A DNA stretch of 5,032 bases from JACQRW01 sp964371935 (GCA_964371935.1 CAYJOT010000040.1:1-5032); one strand, 5' to 3'. Counted from the stretch's first letter, positions 1 to 4,880 are shown. Notes: generated from the letters alone by a model not told the origin. Numbers and translations are program-made.

Positions 1-88
1 GAGCGAAGCGAGCGGCGGCGGGGCGGAGCGGTCAAAATTCGCAGTCCGGATTTTGCTCAAAGAAAGTTCGGATTTCGTCCAATAGACA

Positions 89-207
89 CCACAAAAAGAA
101 ACTTGGTCGGAAATGGAAGCGTCGCGAGATTTTTGCCTCGCAAAAATCCTGCTCCGCAAGGCAAAATTCGCTTTTGTTTTCGCCGTAAATTCAAAAAGTT
201 CGCCCCA
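89..207 (+). repeat. Left arm of 119-bp inverted repeat
   Basis: The reverse complement of this segment matches 1237-1355 without gaps and with two mismatches (117/119 by eye). Read on the minus strand it encodes the C-terminal tail of the serine recombinase (W-G-E-L-F-E-F-T-A-K-T-K and onward). On the minus strand that frame stays open leftward to the window edge, ending in a proline-rich stretch, so the left copy continues differently from the right copy beyond 89. The arm ends exactly where recombinase homology on the + strand begins (208). It contains a short palindrome at 128-148 (8-bp stem, 5-nt loop). Confidence 0.95.
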
Positions 208-786
208 ATAAAAATATGGAAGAGCGCAAACCAAATTGAAAATATTAACCGAGGAATCCGCCAAAAACTCCGCCGCGGAGAATGGCTGACCAAGGCCCCC
301 TTTGGCTATGTGAATAATCCAAAAACGCGAACAATCGAACCTCACCCTGTTTACTCTCGCATTATCGTCAAAGCGTACAAAGAATACGCCAAAGGTACTT
401 ACTCCTACGAATCGTTGGCGGGGTTTTTGGCGGATCACGGCATCGTTACAAAATCCCGAACGCCACCTGCCAAAGCTTCCGTCGCTCGTATGCTCTCCAA
501 TCGTGTCTATCTCGGCTTTACTTATCACAAAGGCGAATATCACGACGGAAGCTTTGCGCCAATTCTTTCTCCGACACTGTTTGAAGCAGTACAGAAAGTG
601 CTTGCGAAAAAAGCAAAGCCGAGAAAACAGAAAGCTCACTACGATTTCCCATTTGTTCAATTTATACAGTGCGGCGAGTGTGGAGGAATGGTAACGGCTC
701 AATACTCAATCAATCGCTGGGGCACAAAATATATTTACTATCATTGCACCAAAAAGCACGGCAAATGTGGCCAGCCGTATATCTAA
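103..786 (+). pseudogene. Large serine recombinase fragment: DNA-binding recombinase domain and zinc ribbon, catalytic domain missing
   Basis: This is the middle of a large serine (resolvase/invertase-type) recombinase, a class of site-specific DNA integrase. Residues 1-35 are not recombinase: they are the antisense of the inverted-repeat arm. Homology starts at residue 36 (base 208). Residues about 45-61 (E-N-I-N-R-G-I-R-Q-K-L-R-R-G-E-W) and the A-P-F-G-Y that follows are the usual opening of the recombinase DNA-binding domain. Residues 100-170 hold its second half (A-R-M-L-S-N-R-V-Y-L-G). A zinc ribbon follows with C190, C193, C215 and C222. The N-terminal catalytic domain of about 140 residues, with the active serine, is absent, so the product cannot cut DNA. 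The frame ends at a TAA (784-786) just after the ribbon, where the family continues into a coiled coil. That coiled coil is present downstream in the same frame. Treated as a broken gene; the first true codon is unknown. Confidence 0.88.
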
Positions 787-1419
787 GAATCCGCACTCGC
801 CGGACAAATGCAAGCACTGCTTCAAACAGTGTCGCTTCCTCTTGAAGAAATTGAAAACATGGAAAAGCAAATTTACCTTTGGGAAAAGGAATCAATTTCT
901 TCAAGAGGAGATGTCGCCCAAAATCTCAAAAACAAACTTTCCGAAACAAAAGAAAAATTAGATAAACTTGTTTCCATTTACCTTGACGGCGATATTGAAC
1001 GCATATCCTATCTCGAACGTAAAGATGTATTACTGCGCCACAAAGCCAAGCTGGAGGAAAGTTTGGTTGATTTTGGGCGACAGAGAAAGAATTGGATCGA
1101 ACCCTTGCGGAGTTTCGTTTTGTCTTTGAGAGAAGCCGTTATTTTGGAAAAAGGCGAAAACTATTTCGCATGGAAAGAGTTTTTCCAAAAAATCGGCTCT
1201 AACCCCTCTCTCAAGAACAAAACGCTTTCAATCAACTGGGGCGAACTTTTTGAATTTACGGCGAAAACAAAAGCGGATTTTGCCTTGCGGAGCGGGATTT
1301 TTGCGAGGCAAAAATCTCGCGACGCTTCCATTTCCGACCAAGTTTCTTTTTGTGGACCTACGGGGAGTCGAACCCCGACTTCATCCATGCCATGGATGCG
1401 TGATACCGCTTCACCATAG
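787..1419 (+). pseudogene. Serine recombinase, C-terminal coiled-coil part after in-frame stop
   Basis: This continues the preceding fragment in the same frame after the single TAA at 784-786. The codons directly after the stop (E-S-A-L-A-G-Q-M-Q) fit what normally follows the zinc ribbon. Next come helical, charged segments with the pattern L-D-K-L-V-S-I-Y-L-D-G-D-I and Y-L-E-R-K-D-V-L-L, typical of the coiled-coil arm of large serine recombinases. An internal ATG at 808 exists but has no convincing ribosome binding site. The frame runs through the right inverted-repeat arm and then, nonsensically, through the antisense of tRNA-Ala to a stop at 1419. The native C-terminus was therefore probably lost or replaced near 1353. 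One base change at the TAA would rejoin both halves. A sequencing error or suppression of the stop cannot be excluded. Confidence 0.82.
1237..1355 (-). repeat. Right arm of 119-bp inverted repeat
   Basis: Inverted copy of 89-207, with the two mismatches seen as g/a differences in the AT-rich middle. Here the arm is in sense with the recombinase reading frame and forms its tail. Its outer end (1355) falls three bases inside the 3' end of the minus-strand tRNA-Ala. The two copies diverge at that point. It carries the same internal palindrome (near 1296-1316). Confidence 0.95.
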
Positions 1420-1423
1420 GCCC
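1353..1423 (-). tRNA. tRNA-Ala(GGC)
   Basis: On the minus strand the cloverleaf folds fully. The 7-bp acceptor stem includes a G3:U70 wobble pair, the identity element for alanine. The D stem is GTGA/TCAC, and the 5-bp anticodon stem (CATCC/GGATG) has loop ATGGCAT, giving anticodon GGC. The T arm is CGGGG/CCCCG with TTCGACT. The discriminator is A73 and no CCA is encoded. It lies 9 nt downstream of tRNA-Arg and is probably cotranscribed. Its 3' end is the breakpoint of the inverted repeat. Confidence 0.96.
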
Positions 1424-1432
1424 TTTAGTTTT

Positions 1433-1504
1433 TGCCCCCGAGAGGAGTCGAACCCCTATCTTTCGCTTAGGACGCGACGGCTCTGTCCGTTGAGCTACGG
1501 GGGC
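1433..1504 (-). tRNA. tRNA-Arg(CCT)
   Basis: The minus-strand cloverleaf has a perfect 7-bp acceptor stem (GCCCCCG/CGGGGGC). The D arm is GCTC/GAGC with an adenine at the position-20 region, an arginine identity element. The anticodon stem is GTCGC/GCGAA with one G-A mismatch at 27-43, and loop GTCCTAA gives anticodon CCT, which reads AGG. The T arm is AGGGG/CCTCT with one wobble pair. The discriminator is A and no CCA is encoded. It is the first gene of a two-tRNA transcript with tRNA-Ala. No convincing promoter was found in the 69 nt that separate it from the divergent HtrA gene. Confidence 0.95.
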
Positions 1505-1537
1505 CCCACTGCGCTAAAGTTTCGCGAGACAAGCTCT

Positions 1538-1567
1538 TTCGCATTAATTTCTAAATCATGCTACCAT
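1538..1567 (+). promoter_or_regulatory. Possible extended -10 promoter for the HtrA gene
   Basis: A TG-C-TACCAT extended -10 element (hexamer 1562-1567) lies 18 bp after a TTCGCA -35-like hexamer (1538-1543). The expected start of transcription, about 7 nt past the -10, coincides with the A of the HtrA ATG at 1574. No Shine-Dalgarno sequence precedes that ATG. Together these suggest a leaderless mRNA. Both hexamers match consensus at 4 of 6 positions only, so this is a moderate call. Confidence 0.4.
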
Positions 1568-1573
1568 ATTTTT

Positions 1574-2650
1574 ATGGCTTTCACAAACTACGAAGAACAT
1601 ATCATCAAGACGATTGAGAACGTAATGCCGGGCGTAGTCAGTATCATGGTGGGCAAGGAGTATGAGGAAATTTTGGCCGAGCGGCCGCATGAACTCATGG
1701 TGCCGCACGCGAGCAAACTTGAGCCGGCTCTTCCGCCGCCTCCGCCGGAAGACGAACTTCCCCACACGCCAAGCGGCAAAGTGCAGATCGGTGGCGGATC
1801 AGGATTTTTGGTTGACCCGTCAGGATTAGTGCTCACCAACAAGCACGTGGTCTACGATACAGATGCCGAATACATCATTACCACCGCTTCCGAAGACACC
1901 TATCGTGCCTGCGTGGTTGCGCGGGATCCTCTCAACGACGTTGCAATTCTGCAGATTGAAGGAGAAGATTTCCCGTACATTCCGCTTGGCAATTCAAACG
2001 CGATCAAGCTCGGCCAAACCGTACTCGCAGTCGGCACCGCACTTGGCGAGTTTCAAAATACGGTCTCGTCCGGCATCGTGTCCGGACTTTCGCGGTTTAT
2101 TACCGCGGTTACCGACTCCGAAGGCCACTCGGAGCGCCTGCGCGGGCTGATTCAGACCGATGCGGCCATCAACCCTGGCAACTCCGGCGGCCCACTCGTG
2201 AATCTCAACGGCCAGGTAATCGGCATTAACGCCGCAGTTGTATTTGGCGCGCAAAACATCGGATTCGCGATCCCGATCTCCAAGGCGAAATACGATCTGG
2301 GGGAACTCAAAAAATATGGGCGTATCCGCAGGCCGTTTCTTGGCGTGCGCTACGTGCTGCTCAATCCAATGCTCATGAAAAAATTCAAACTGCCGATCGA
2401 GCGCGGCGCGTTCGTACTTCGCGAAGGCACGCCCGGCAGACCCGCGATTGTGGAAAAATCCCCAGCTGATCGCGCAGGCATACAGGAAGGAGACATCATT
2501 CTCGCGCTCAACAATACGGCCATCACCGAGAAAACTGCGCTTGAAGATGTGCTTGAAAACGTAGCGCTCGGCGCCAACATCTCCGTCAAAGTGCTGCGCA
2601 AAGGAGAAGAGAAACTGCTCACGCTTATCGCCGAGGAACGACTCGTGTAA
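1574..2650 (+). CDS. HtrA/Deg-type serine protease with one PDZ domain, no signal peptide
   Basis: This is a 358-residue S1C-family (HtrA/DegP/DegS-like) protease, which degrades misfolded proteins. The trypsin-like catalytic triad is intact: H91 in L-T-N-K-H-V-V, D122 in D-P-L-N-D-V-A, and S204 in I-N-P-G-N-S-G-G-P. The oxyanion-hole glycine G202 is present. Residues about 255-350 form a single PDZ domain, opening with P-F-L-G-V and containing S-P-A-D-R-A-G-I-Q-E-G-D-I-I. A proline run (residues 54-58) lies in the variable loop before the protease core. The ATG at 1574 is chosen because translation upstream of it only crosses antisense tRNA genes, and protease-like sequence starts right after it. 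The family is usually secreted or membrane anchored, but no hydrophobic N-terminus exists here, so a cytoplasmic location is inferred. The gene is more GC-rich than the surrounding mobile debris. It is divergent from the tRNA-Arg/Ala operon and stands alone. Confidence 0.95.
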   Translation: MAFTNYEEHIIKTIENVMPGVVSIMVGKEYEEILAERPHELMVPHASKLEPALPPPPPEDELPHTPSGKVQIGGGSGFLVDPSGLVLTNKHVVYDTDAEYIITTASEDTYRACVVARDPLNDVAILQIEGEDFPYIPLGNSNAIKLGQTVLAVGTALGEFQNTVSSGIVSGLSRFITAVTDSEGHSERLRGLIQTDAAINPGNSGGPLVNLNGQVIGINAAVVFGAQNIGFAIPISKAKYDLGELKKYGRIRRPFLGVRYVLLNPMLMKKFKLPIERGAFVLREGTPGRPAIVEKSPADRAGIQEGDIILALNNTAITEKTALEDVLENVALGANISVKVLRKGEEKLLTLIAEERLV

Positions 2651-2723
2651 AAGGCGGCTCAGGGGTTAAACTTCGAACCGCAATAATCGGGCGCTATGAA
2701 AAGTCCTTTATAGGTATTTCCTC

Positions 2724-2774
2724 CGCAGAGGAGAAAAACTTCTCACCCTCACCGCCGAGAAACGAGCCGTATAA
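2724..2774 (+). pseudogene. Relic of a second HtrA-like C-terminus
   Basis: Seventeen codons ending in TAA read R-R-G-E-K-L-L-T-L-T-A-E-K-R-A-V. They parallel the last residues of the intact HtrA (R-K-G-E-E-K-L-L-T-L-I-A-E-E-R-L-V at 2597-2650), with one codon missing. Many differences fall in third codon positions, so this looks like the tail of a diverged paralog rather than a fresh copy. Upstream the resemblance fades within about 10 codons, and an in-frame TGA lies at 2697-2699. The mobile unit starts 8 nt after the stop. It is probably the leftover 3' end of a lost gene. Confidence 0.6.
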
Positions 2775-2782
2775 AATCTATA

Positions 2783-2822
2783 TCAACAAACTTCCGACGA
2801 TCGTGAGATAACCTCATTAATT
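2783..2822 (+). repeat. Left terminal inverted repeat of IS remnant
   Basis: The arm begins TCAACAAA, then 5 unmatched bases, then GACGATCGTG, a weakly matching 10-base stretch, and ATTAATT. The reverse complement of 3633-3672 has the same blocks at the same spacing, 29 of 40 positions in all. The shared blocks are 8/8, 10/10 and 7/7. Confidence 0.75.
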
Positions 2823-2876
2823 TGGTTGATGAAAAAACAAGAATCCGTGATGCGTATGCGACACAACAGCTGATGT

Positions 2877-3281
2877 TTGAGAACATTCGTGTGTATGATA
2901 AAAATACACGCGAAATCTCCTTGTTGCCGTGGGGGAATCAGGAAATACGGCATACGTCGAAGACAGTGTACCCTGTGCAAGAAAACATGGAGGGTACGGA
3001 AGAAAAAGCGGGGACGAAAGCATCTGCGCATCACCCCGCATCTGGCCGAACGCTATCTCACCAAATCAACAGGGACTATGCATGCGTATGCGCGGATTCG
3101 AAGTATGCCGCAAGAAACCATGCGCAGACGATTCATTCAAAGTCGTACTGCCATGCTCGCGCGCACTCCATGGGAGTTTCCTCAGTTGGATGAGCCTCTC
3201 ATCGCAATCGCAGACGCCATGTGGCATGCAAGCGAGGGGATCATGAGACCTAACACCGACCTTTGTTCTTTTGAGCAGTAG
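2877..3281 (+). pseudogene. Truncated transposase with zinc-ribbon-like N-terminus
   Basis: The frame opens at TTG 2877, with a more likely ATG at 2895. Near residues 14-38 (counting from 2877) it has a zinc-ribbon-like motif, S-P-C-C ... I-R-K-Y-G ... C-T-L-C-K-K-T-W, followed by a basic stretch (R-K-K-K-R-G-R-K). This is the usual layout of transposases whose N-terminal zinc ribbon precedes a DDE domain. The first Cys of the expected C-P-x-C pair reads Ser (codon TCT, one base from TGT), a sign of decay. L-I-A-I-A-D-A-M-W-H near the end looks like the first catalytic Asp strand of the DDE fold. Family resemblance appears to stop around 3240, where the opposing transposase fragment begins; the rest to 3281 is read-through. 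The IS family is not certain. Other overlapping frames here look non-coding. Confidence 0.6.
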
Positions 3282-3574
3282 ACCCATGACAGATTTTCAA
3301 TATGTTTTGCATAGCATTTATTGAGCACCACATCATCAATGATGAGATGTCCGCCTGATAGGTTGCCAAGGGCTCTGAAGATAAAAGCTCGTAGGAGTGT
3401 TTGCCATTCGAGCTTGGTATCTTTAAGAGTCCTTGAGAGCCGATCATGCGACAGACCAACGACTCTGGCTATGGCGGCGCAGGTTGCTTGCTCGGATACC
3501 GAGAGCAACCCAGATACATAATTGAGAACTGTAGTAGGCATAATGGTTTTTGTTAAAGAGAGCTGACTTTTCAT
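3182..3574 (-). pseudogene. Truncated DDE transposase (IS4/IS701-like), N-terminal part
   Basis: From ATG at 3574, or ATG at 3541 (M-P-T-T-V-L), the protein has an N-terminal helical part. It then has G-G-H-L-I-I-D-D-V-V-L-N-K at residues 74-86, followed by Y-A-K-H-I-E-N-L-S-W-V-Y and a V-L-G-L-M-I strand at 107-112. The I-D-D-x-x-L-N-K and S-W-V-Y blocks are typical of the first catalytic Asp region of IS4/IS701-type DDE transposases. After residue 112 (base 3239) the sequence no longer looks like the family and stops 18 residues later. The second Asp and the Glu of the triad are therefore missing. A perfect TATAAT lies just upstream. The gene points toward the other transposase fragment. 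It is dead as a transposase, though the N-terminal piece could still be expressed. Confidence 0.72.
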
Positions 3575-3585
3575 GCTCTCAACCC

Positions 3586-3591
3586 ATTATA
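3586..3591 (-). promoter_or_regulatory. -10 element for the minus-strand transposase fragment
   Basis: A perfect TATAAT on the minus strand lies 11 nt before the ATG at 3574. Transcription would start about 5 nt before the ATG, giving an almost leaderless mRNA. No good -35 is present at 16-18 bp; the best candidate is a poor AAGATT. It lies inside the right end of the element, as expected for a transposase promoter. Confidence 0.45.
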
Positions 3592-3632
3592 CCCTTTATT
3601 TACTGGTTAATCTTGGGGTGCGTAGGTCCTGT

Positions 3633-3672
3633 AATTAATGGGTATGACCCACGATCGTCCATTATTTGTTGA
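3633..3672 (-). repeat. Right terminal inverted repeat of IS remnant
   Basis: Partner of 2783-2822, with blocks AATTAAT, CACGATCGTC and TTTGTTGA on the + strand. A small hairpin (TGGGT-atg-ACCCA, about 3639-3651) overlaps it. Its outer end lies 8 nt from the stop codon of the DUF5680-like gene. Confidence 0.75.
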
Positions 3673-3680
3673 CCCAAATT

Positions 3681-4184
3681 TTATACTCCGCCTCGCTGGT
3701 CGATCAGACCGCCAACATAATTTGCTTTATAGATCAACTTTTCTCCGTGCGTGATTTTCTCCTCGCCGGAGAATTGTTCTATTTCTCCTCCCCACGAGTT
3801 CGTATAGACCAATTCCCCTTCCTGATATTTCTTTGGCCCACGAAACGGATAATCTTCAGGCATCCGTATAAGCGCGTTTCGCAGAATCTGGTAGACCTGA
3901 TTTGTCTCCACTCCTTTTTCAACCCAGCCATAATATACCATTATCCACATCGGCCTATCCTGATGGAACACCACCACTCTCCCGCCATACGGCTCCCCGC
4001 CGAAAAAATTGTCGTGCGATCTCCACTCATCCTTTTCAAAAGGGATCGTGGTTGATCCGTCTGATTCTCTGATCCACCTTTTCTCCTTCCCGCTCGCGTA
4101 TCCGGCTTTGTTGGAGTCGATCAAAAATTGTCGTAATGATTCTTTGTTCATAAAATTTGGGCGGCTGACTGGAATTGGACCCAT
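3681..4184 (-). CDS. DUF5680-like protein of unknown function
   Basis: The frame encodes 167 residues from ATG 4184, or 156 from ATG 4151. The second start is favoured because family-like sequence begins about five residues after it (F-L-I-D-S-N-K-A-G-Y-A-S-G). Recognisable blocks are F-F-G-G-E-P-Y-G-G-R-V-V-V-F, P-M-W-I-M-V-Y-Y-G-W-V, F-R-G-P-K-K-Y and the C-terminal Y-V-G-G-L-I. I associate this order of blocks with the DUF5680 family, small soluble proteins with no known activity. There is no signal peptide or membrane segment. The frame begins 17 nt (or the later start 50 nt) after tRNA-His on the same strand, so both probably share the tRNA-His promoter. A TAAAAT hexamer at 4193-4198 could be a private -10 for the longer start but lacks a -35. 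No Shine-Dalgarno is visible at either start. The gene looks complete. Confidence 0.78.
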   Translation of the reverse strand: MGPIPVSRPNFMNKESLRQFLIDSNKAGYASGKEKRWIRESDGSTTIPFEKDEWRSHDNFFGGEPYGGRVVVFHQDRPMWIMVYYGWVEKGVETNQVYQILRNALIRMPEDYPFRGPKKYQEGELVYTNSWGGEIEQFSGEEKITHGEKLIYKANYVGGLIDQRGGV

Positions 4185-4200
4185 GCAAAAATATTTTAGG

Positions 4201-4272
4201 GGTGTCCAGAGAGAATCGGACTCTCGTAGCCGCCTCCACAGGGCGGTGCTTTACCACTAAGCTATGGACACC
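4201..4272 (-). tRNA. tRNA-His(GTG)
   Basis: The minus-strand cloverleaf has an 8-bp acceptor stem formed by G-1 pairing with C73 plus a perfect 7-bp stem (GTGTCCA/TGGACAC). This is the hallmark of histidine tRNA. The D arm is GCTT/AAGC. Anticodon stem CCGCC/GGCGG with loop CTGTGGA gives anticodon GTG. The T arm is GAGAG/CTCTC with loop TCCGATT, so T55 is replaced by C. After C73 the genome reads CCT, so CCA is not fully encoded. A strong promoter lies directly upstream. Confidence 0.96.
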
Positions 4273-4284
4273 ATGAATTTTTAC

Positions 4285-4312
4285 AGTATAGCAGAAAAAC
4301 GGCTCTTGACAA
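4285..4312 (-). promoter_or_regulatory. Sigma70-type promoter of tRNA-His
   Basis: On the minus strand TTGTCA (4312-4307) and TATACT (4290-4285) are separated by 16 bp; each hexamer matches consensus at 5 of 6 positions. Transcription would start near 4278, six bases before the tRNA. It may also drive the DUF5680-like gene. The promoter lies at the truncated end of an old minus-strand reading frame. Confidence 0.7.
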
Positions 4313-4476
4313 GGGGTTTGATTGATATATCCTAGTGTATAATTACGGCACCAAAACTTTATCTGCTTTACCATTTGCTCCTGCACATCCGGAGTTTTCC
4401 GATAGAACTCCACGTAATAAGATTCATACTGGATCGTAATGTCGATTGGATCGCGGTGCTCGTCGGGATTTCCGTG
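4313..4476 (-). pseudogene. Fragment of an unrecognised protein gene (second frame)
   Basis: The minus-strand frame directly after a TAG at 4479-4477 reads H-G-N-P-D-E-H-R-D-P-I-D-I and continues with T-I-Q-Y-E-S-Y-Y-V-E-F-Y-R-K-T-P-D-V and Q-E-Q-M-V-K-Q-I-K-F-W. The composition is strongly protein-like, with charged and aromatic residues well mixed. No ATG opens it; the first possible start is GTG at 4413. The frame has no proper end: it runs on through the tRNA-His promoter and gene to a stop at 4036. Real coding therefore probably ends near 4313-4340, cut off at the promoter. I do not recognise the family. Together with the next entry it may be one gene broken by a frameshift. Confidence 0.45.
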
Positions 4477-4481
4477 CTATG

Positions 4482-4760
4482 CTATATCGCCTTTCGCGGC
4501 AACTCGTCAGGAATCGCATTGCGCTTTTTGCTTTCTTCCCGTATCGCTTCGGCACAGTTCATGAGTCGGACAGTCAAACCGCCGGCATACCGAAGAGCTA
4601 TAGCTTCAACCGCCTGGGCATCCGAAGATGGCTGCTCTTTCGTCAACCGCACGATTTCGCGATCTTTCGCTATAAGCTGCCCGCGCAGCGCCAATACTTC
4701 TCTCTGCGGCTCTTCTATGTTCCGCCGGACAAATGTGCGACCATATATATTTGAAAAAAT
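4482..4760 (-). pseudogene. Fragment of an unrecognised helical protein gene (first frame)
   Basis: This minus-strand frame is open from after a TGA at 4763-4761 to a TAG at 4484-4482, 92 codons. It contains E-P-Q-R-E-V-L-A-L-R-G-Q-L and A-K-D-R-E-I-V-R-L-T-K-E-Q, then alanine- and arginine-rich helices. It could be a short coiled-coil protein of 70 residues from TTG 4694, but protein-like sequence extends upstream of that codon, so a lost N-terminus is more likely. Only 5 nt separate its stop from the open frame described above, which lies in another register; a frameshifted single gene is a fair reading. The overlapping + strand frames are poorer in composition and are taken as shadows. The family is not recognised. 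Confidence 0.4.
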
Positions 4761-4779
4761 TCAGGAAACCGTGTAGGAT
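4751..4779 (+). promoter_or_regulatory. Probable promoter of tRNA-Phe/tRNA-Gly operon
   Basis: TTGAAA (4751-4756, 5 of 6 to consensus) and TAGGAT (4774-4779, 4 of 6) are spaced by 17 bp. Transcription would begin near 4786, about 23 nt ahead of tRNA-Phe. Confidence 0.5.
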
Positions 4780-4808
4780 AGGAACAGTTTTCAGAGCACG
4801 AGAAAAAC

Positions 4809-4880
4809 GCCGTGGTAGCTCAGTGGTAGAGCAGACGCCTGAAGAGCGTCGTGTCGTCAGTTCGATTCTGACCCGCGGCA
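4809..4880 (+). tRNA. tRNA-Phe(GAA)
   Basis: The cloverleaf has acceptor stem GCCGTGG/CCGCGGC with one T-G wobble and D arm GCTC/GAGC. Anticodon stem GACGC/GCGTC with loop CTGAAGA gives anticodon GAA. The T arm is GTCAG/CTGAC with TTCGATT. The discriminator is A73 and no CCA is encoded (TTG follows). It is the first gene of a pair with tRNA-Gly, 10 nt apart. Confidence 0.96.

Larger units (their letters stand above)
2783..3672. mobile_element. Chimeric insertion-sequence remnant with terminal inverted repeats
   Basis: This 890-bp unit is bounded by 40-bp imperfect terminal inverted repeats. It contains the N-terminal part of one transposase on the + strand and the N-terminal part of a different transposase on the minus strand. 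The two meet near 3240. No target-site duplication is visible next to the ends. It fits neatly between the HtrA-tail relic (stop at 2774) and the stop codon of the DUF5680-like gene (3681). Neither transposase retains a full catalytic domain, so the unit should not move on its own. A fusion of two related elements by deletion is the simplest reading; an assembly join is an alternative. Confidence 0.6.

Noticed and set aside
128..148. Palindrome (8-bp stem, 5-nt loop) inside each repeat arm as a terminator
   Set aside because: The stem is nearly all A/T and is not followed by a T run on the transcribed strand. It lies inside coding sequence of the tail.
57..293. Minus-strand reading frame over the left repeat arm
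   Set aside because: Beyond the repeat it only reads the antisense of the recombinase DNA-binding domain. The frame that matches the recombinase tail on this strand is a different one, so no separate gene is supported.
1250..1573. Upstream extension of the HtrA reading frame to 1250
   Set aside because: This part is the antisense-frame reading of the inverted-repeat arm and of two minus-strand tRNA genes. Protease-like sequence starts only after ATG 1574.
2822..3193. Alternative plus-strand frame over the transposase start
   Set aside because: It lacks any recognisable motif, while the overlapping frame from 2877 has the Cys pairs, basic stretch and D-A-M-W-H block of a transposase.
4306..4343. 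Plus-strand TTGACA (4306-4311) with TATCCT (4328-4333) or TATAAT (4338-4343)
   Set aside because: TTGACA is perfect, but the TATCCT partner is weak (16-bp spacing) and the perfect TATAAT is 26 bp away. Nothing convincing is encoded downstream on that strand before the tRNA-Phe promoter. It may just be the near-palindrome around the tRNA-His -35.
4375..4776. Plus-strand frame of 133 codons
   Set aside because: It overlaps minus-strand frames with much better protein-like composition, and its own Ser/Arg/Cys-rich content is typical of an antisense shadow.
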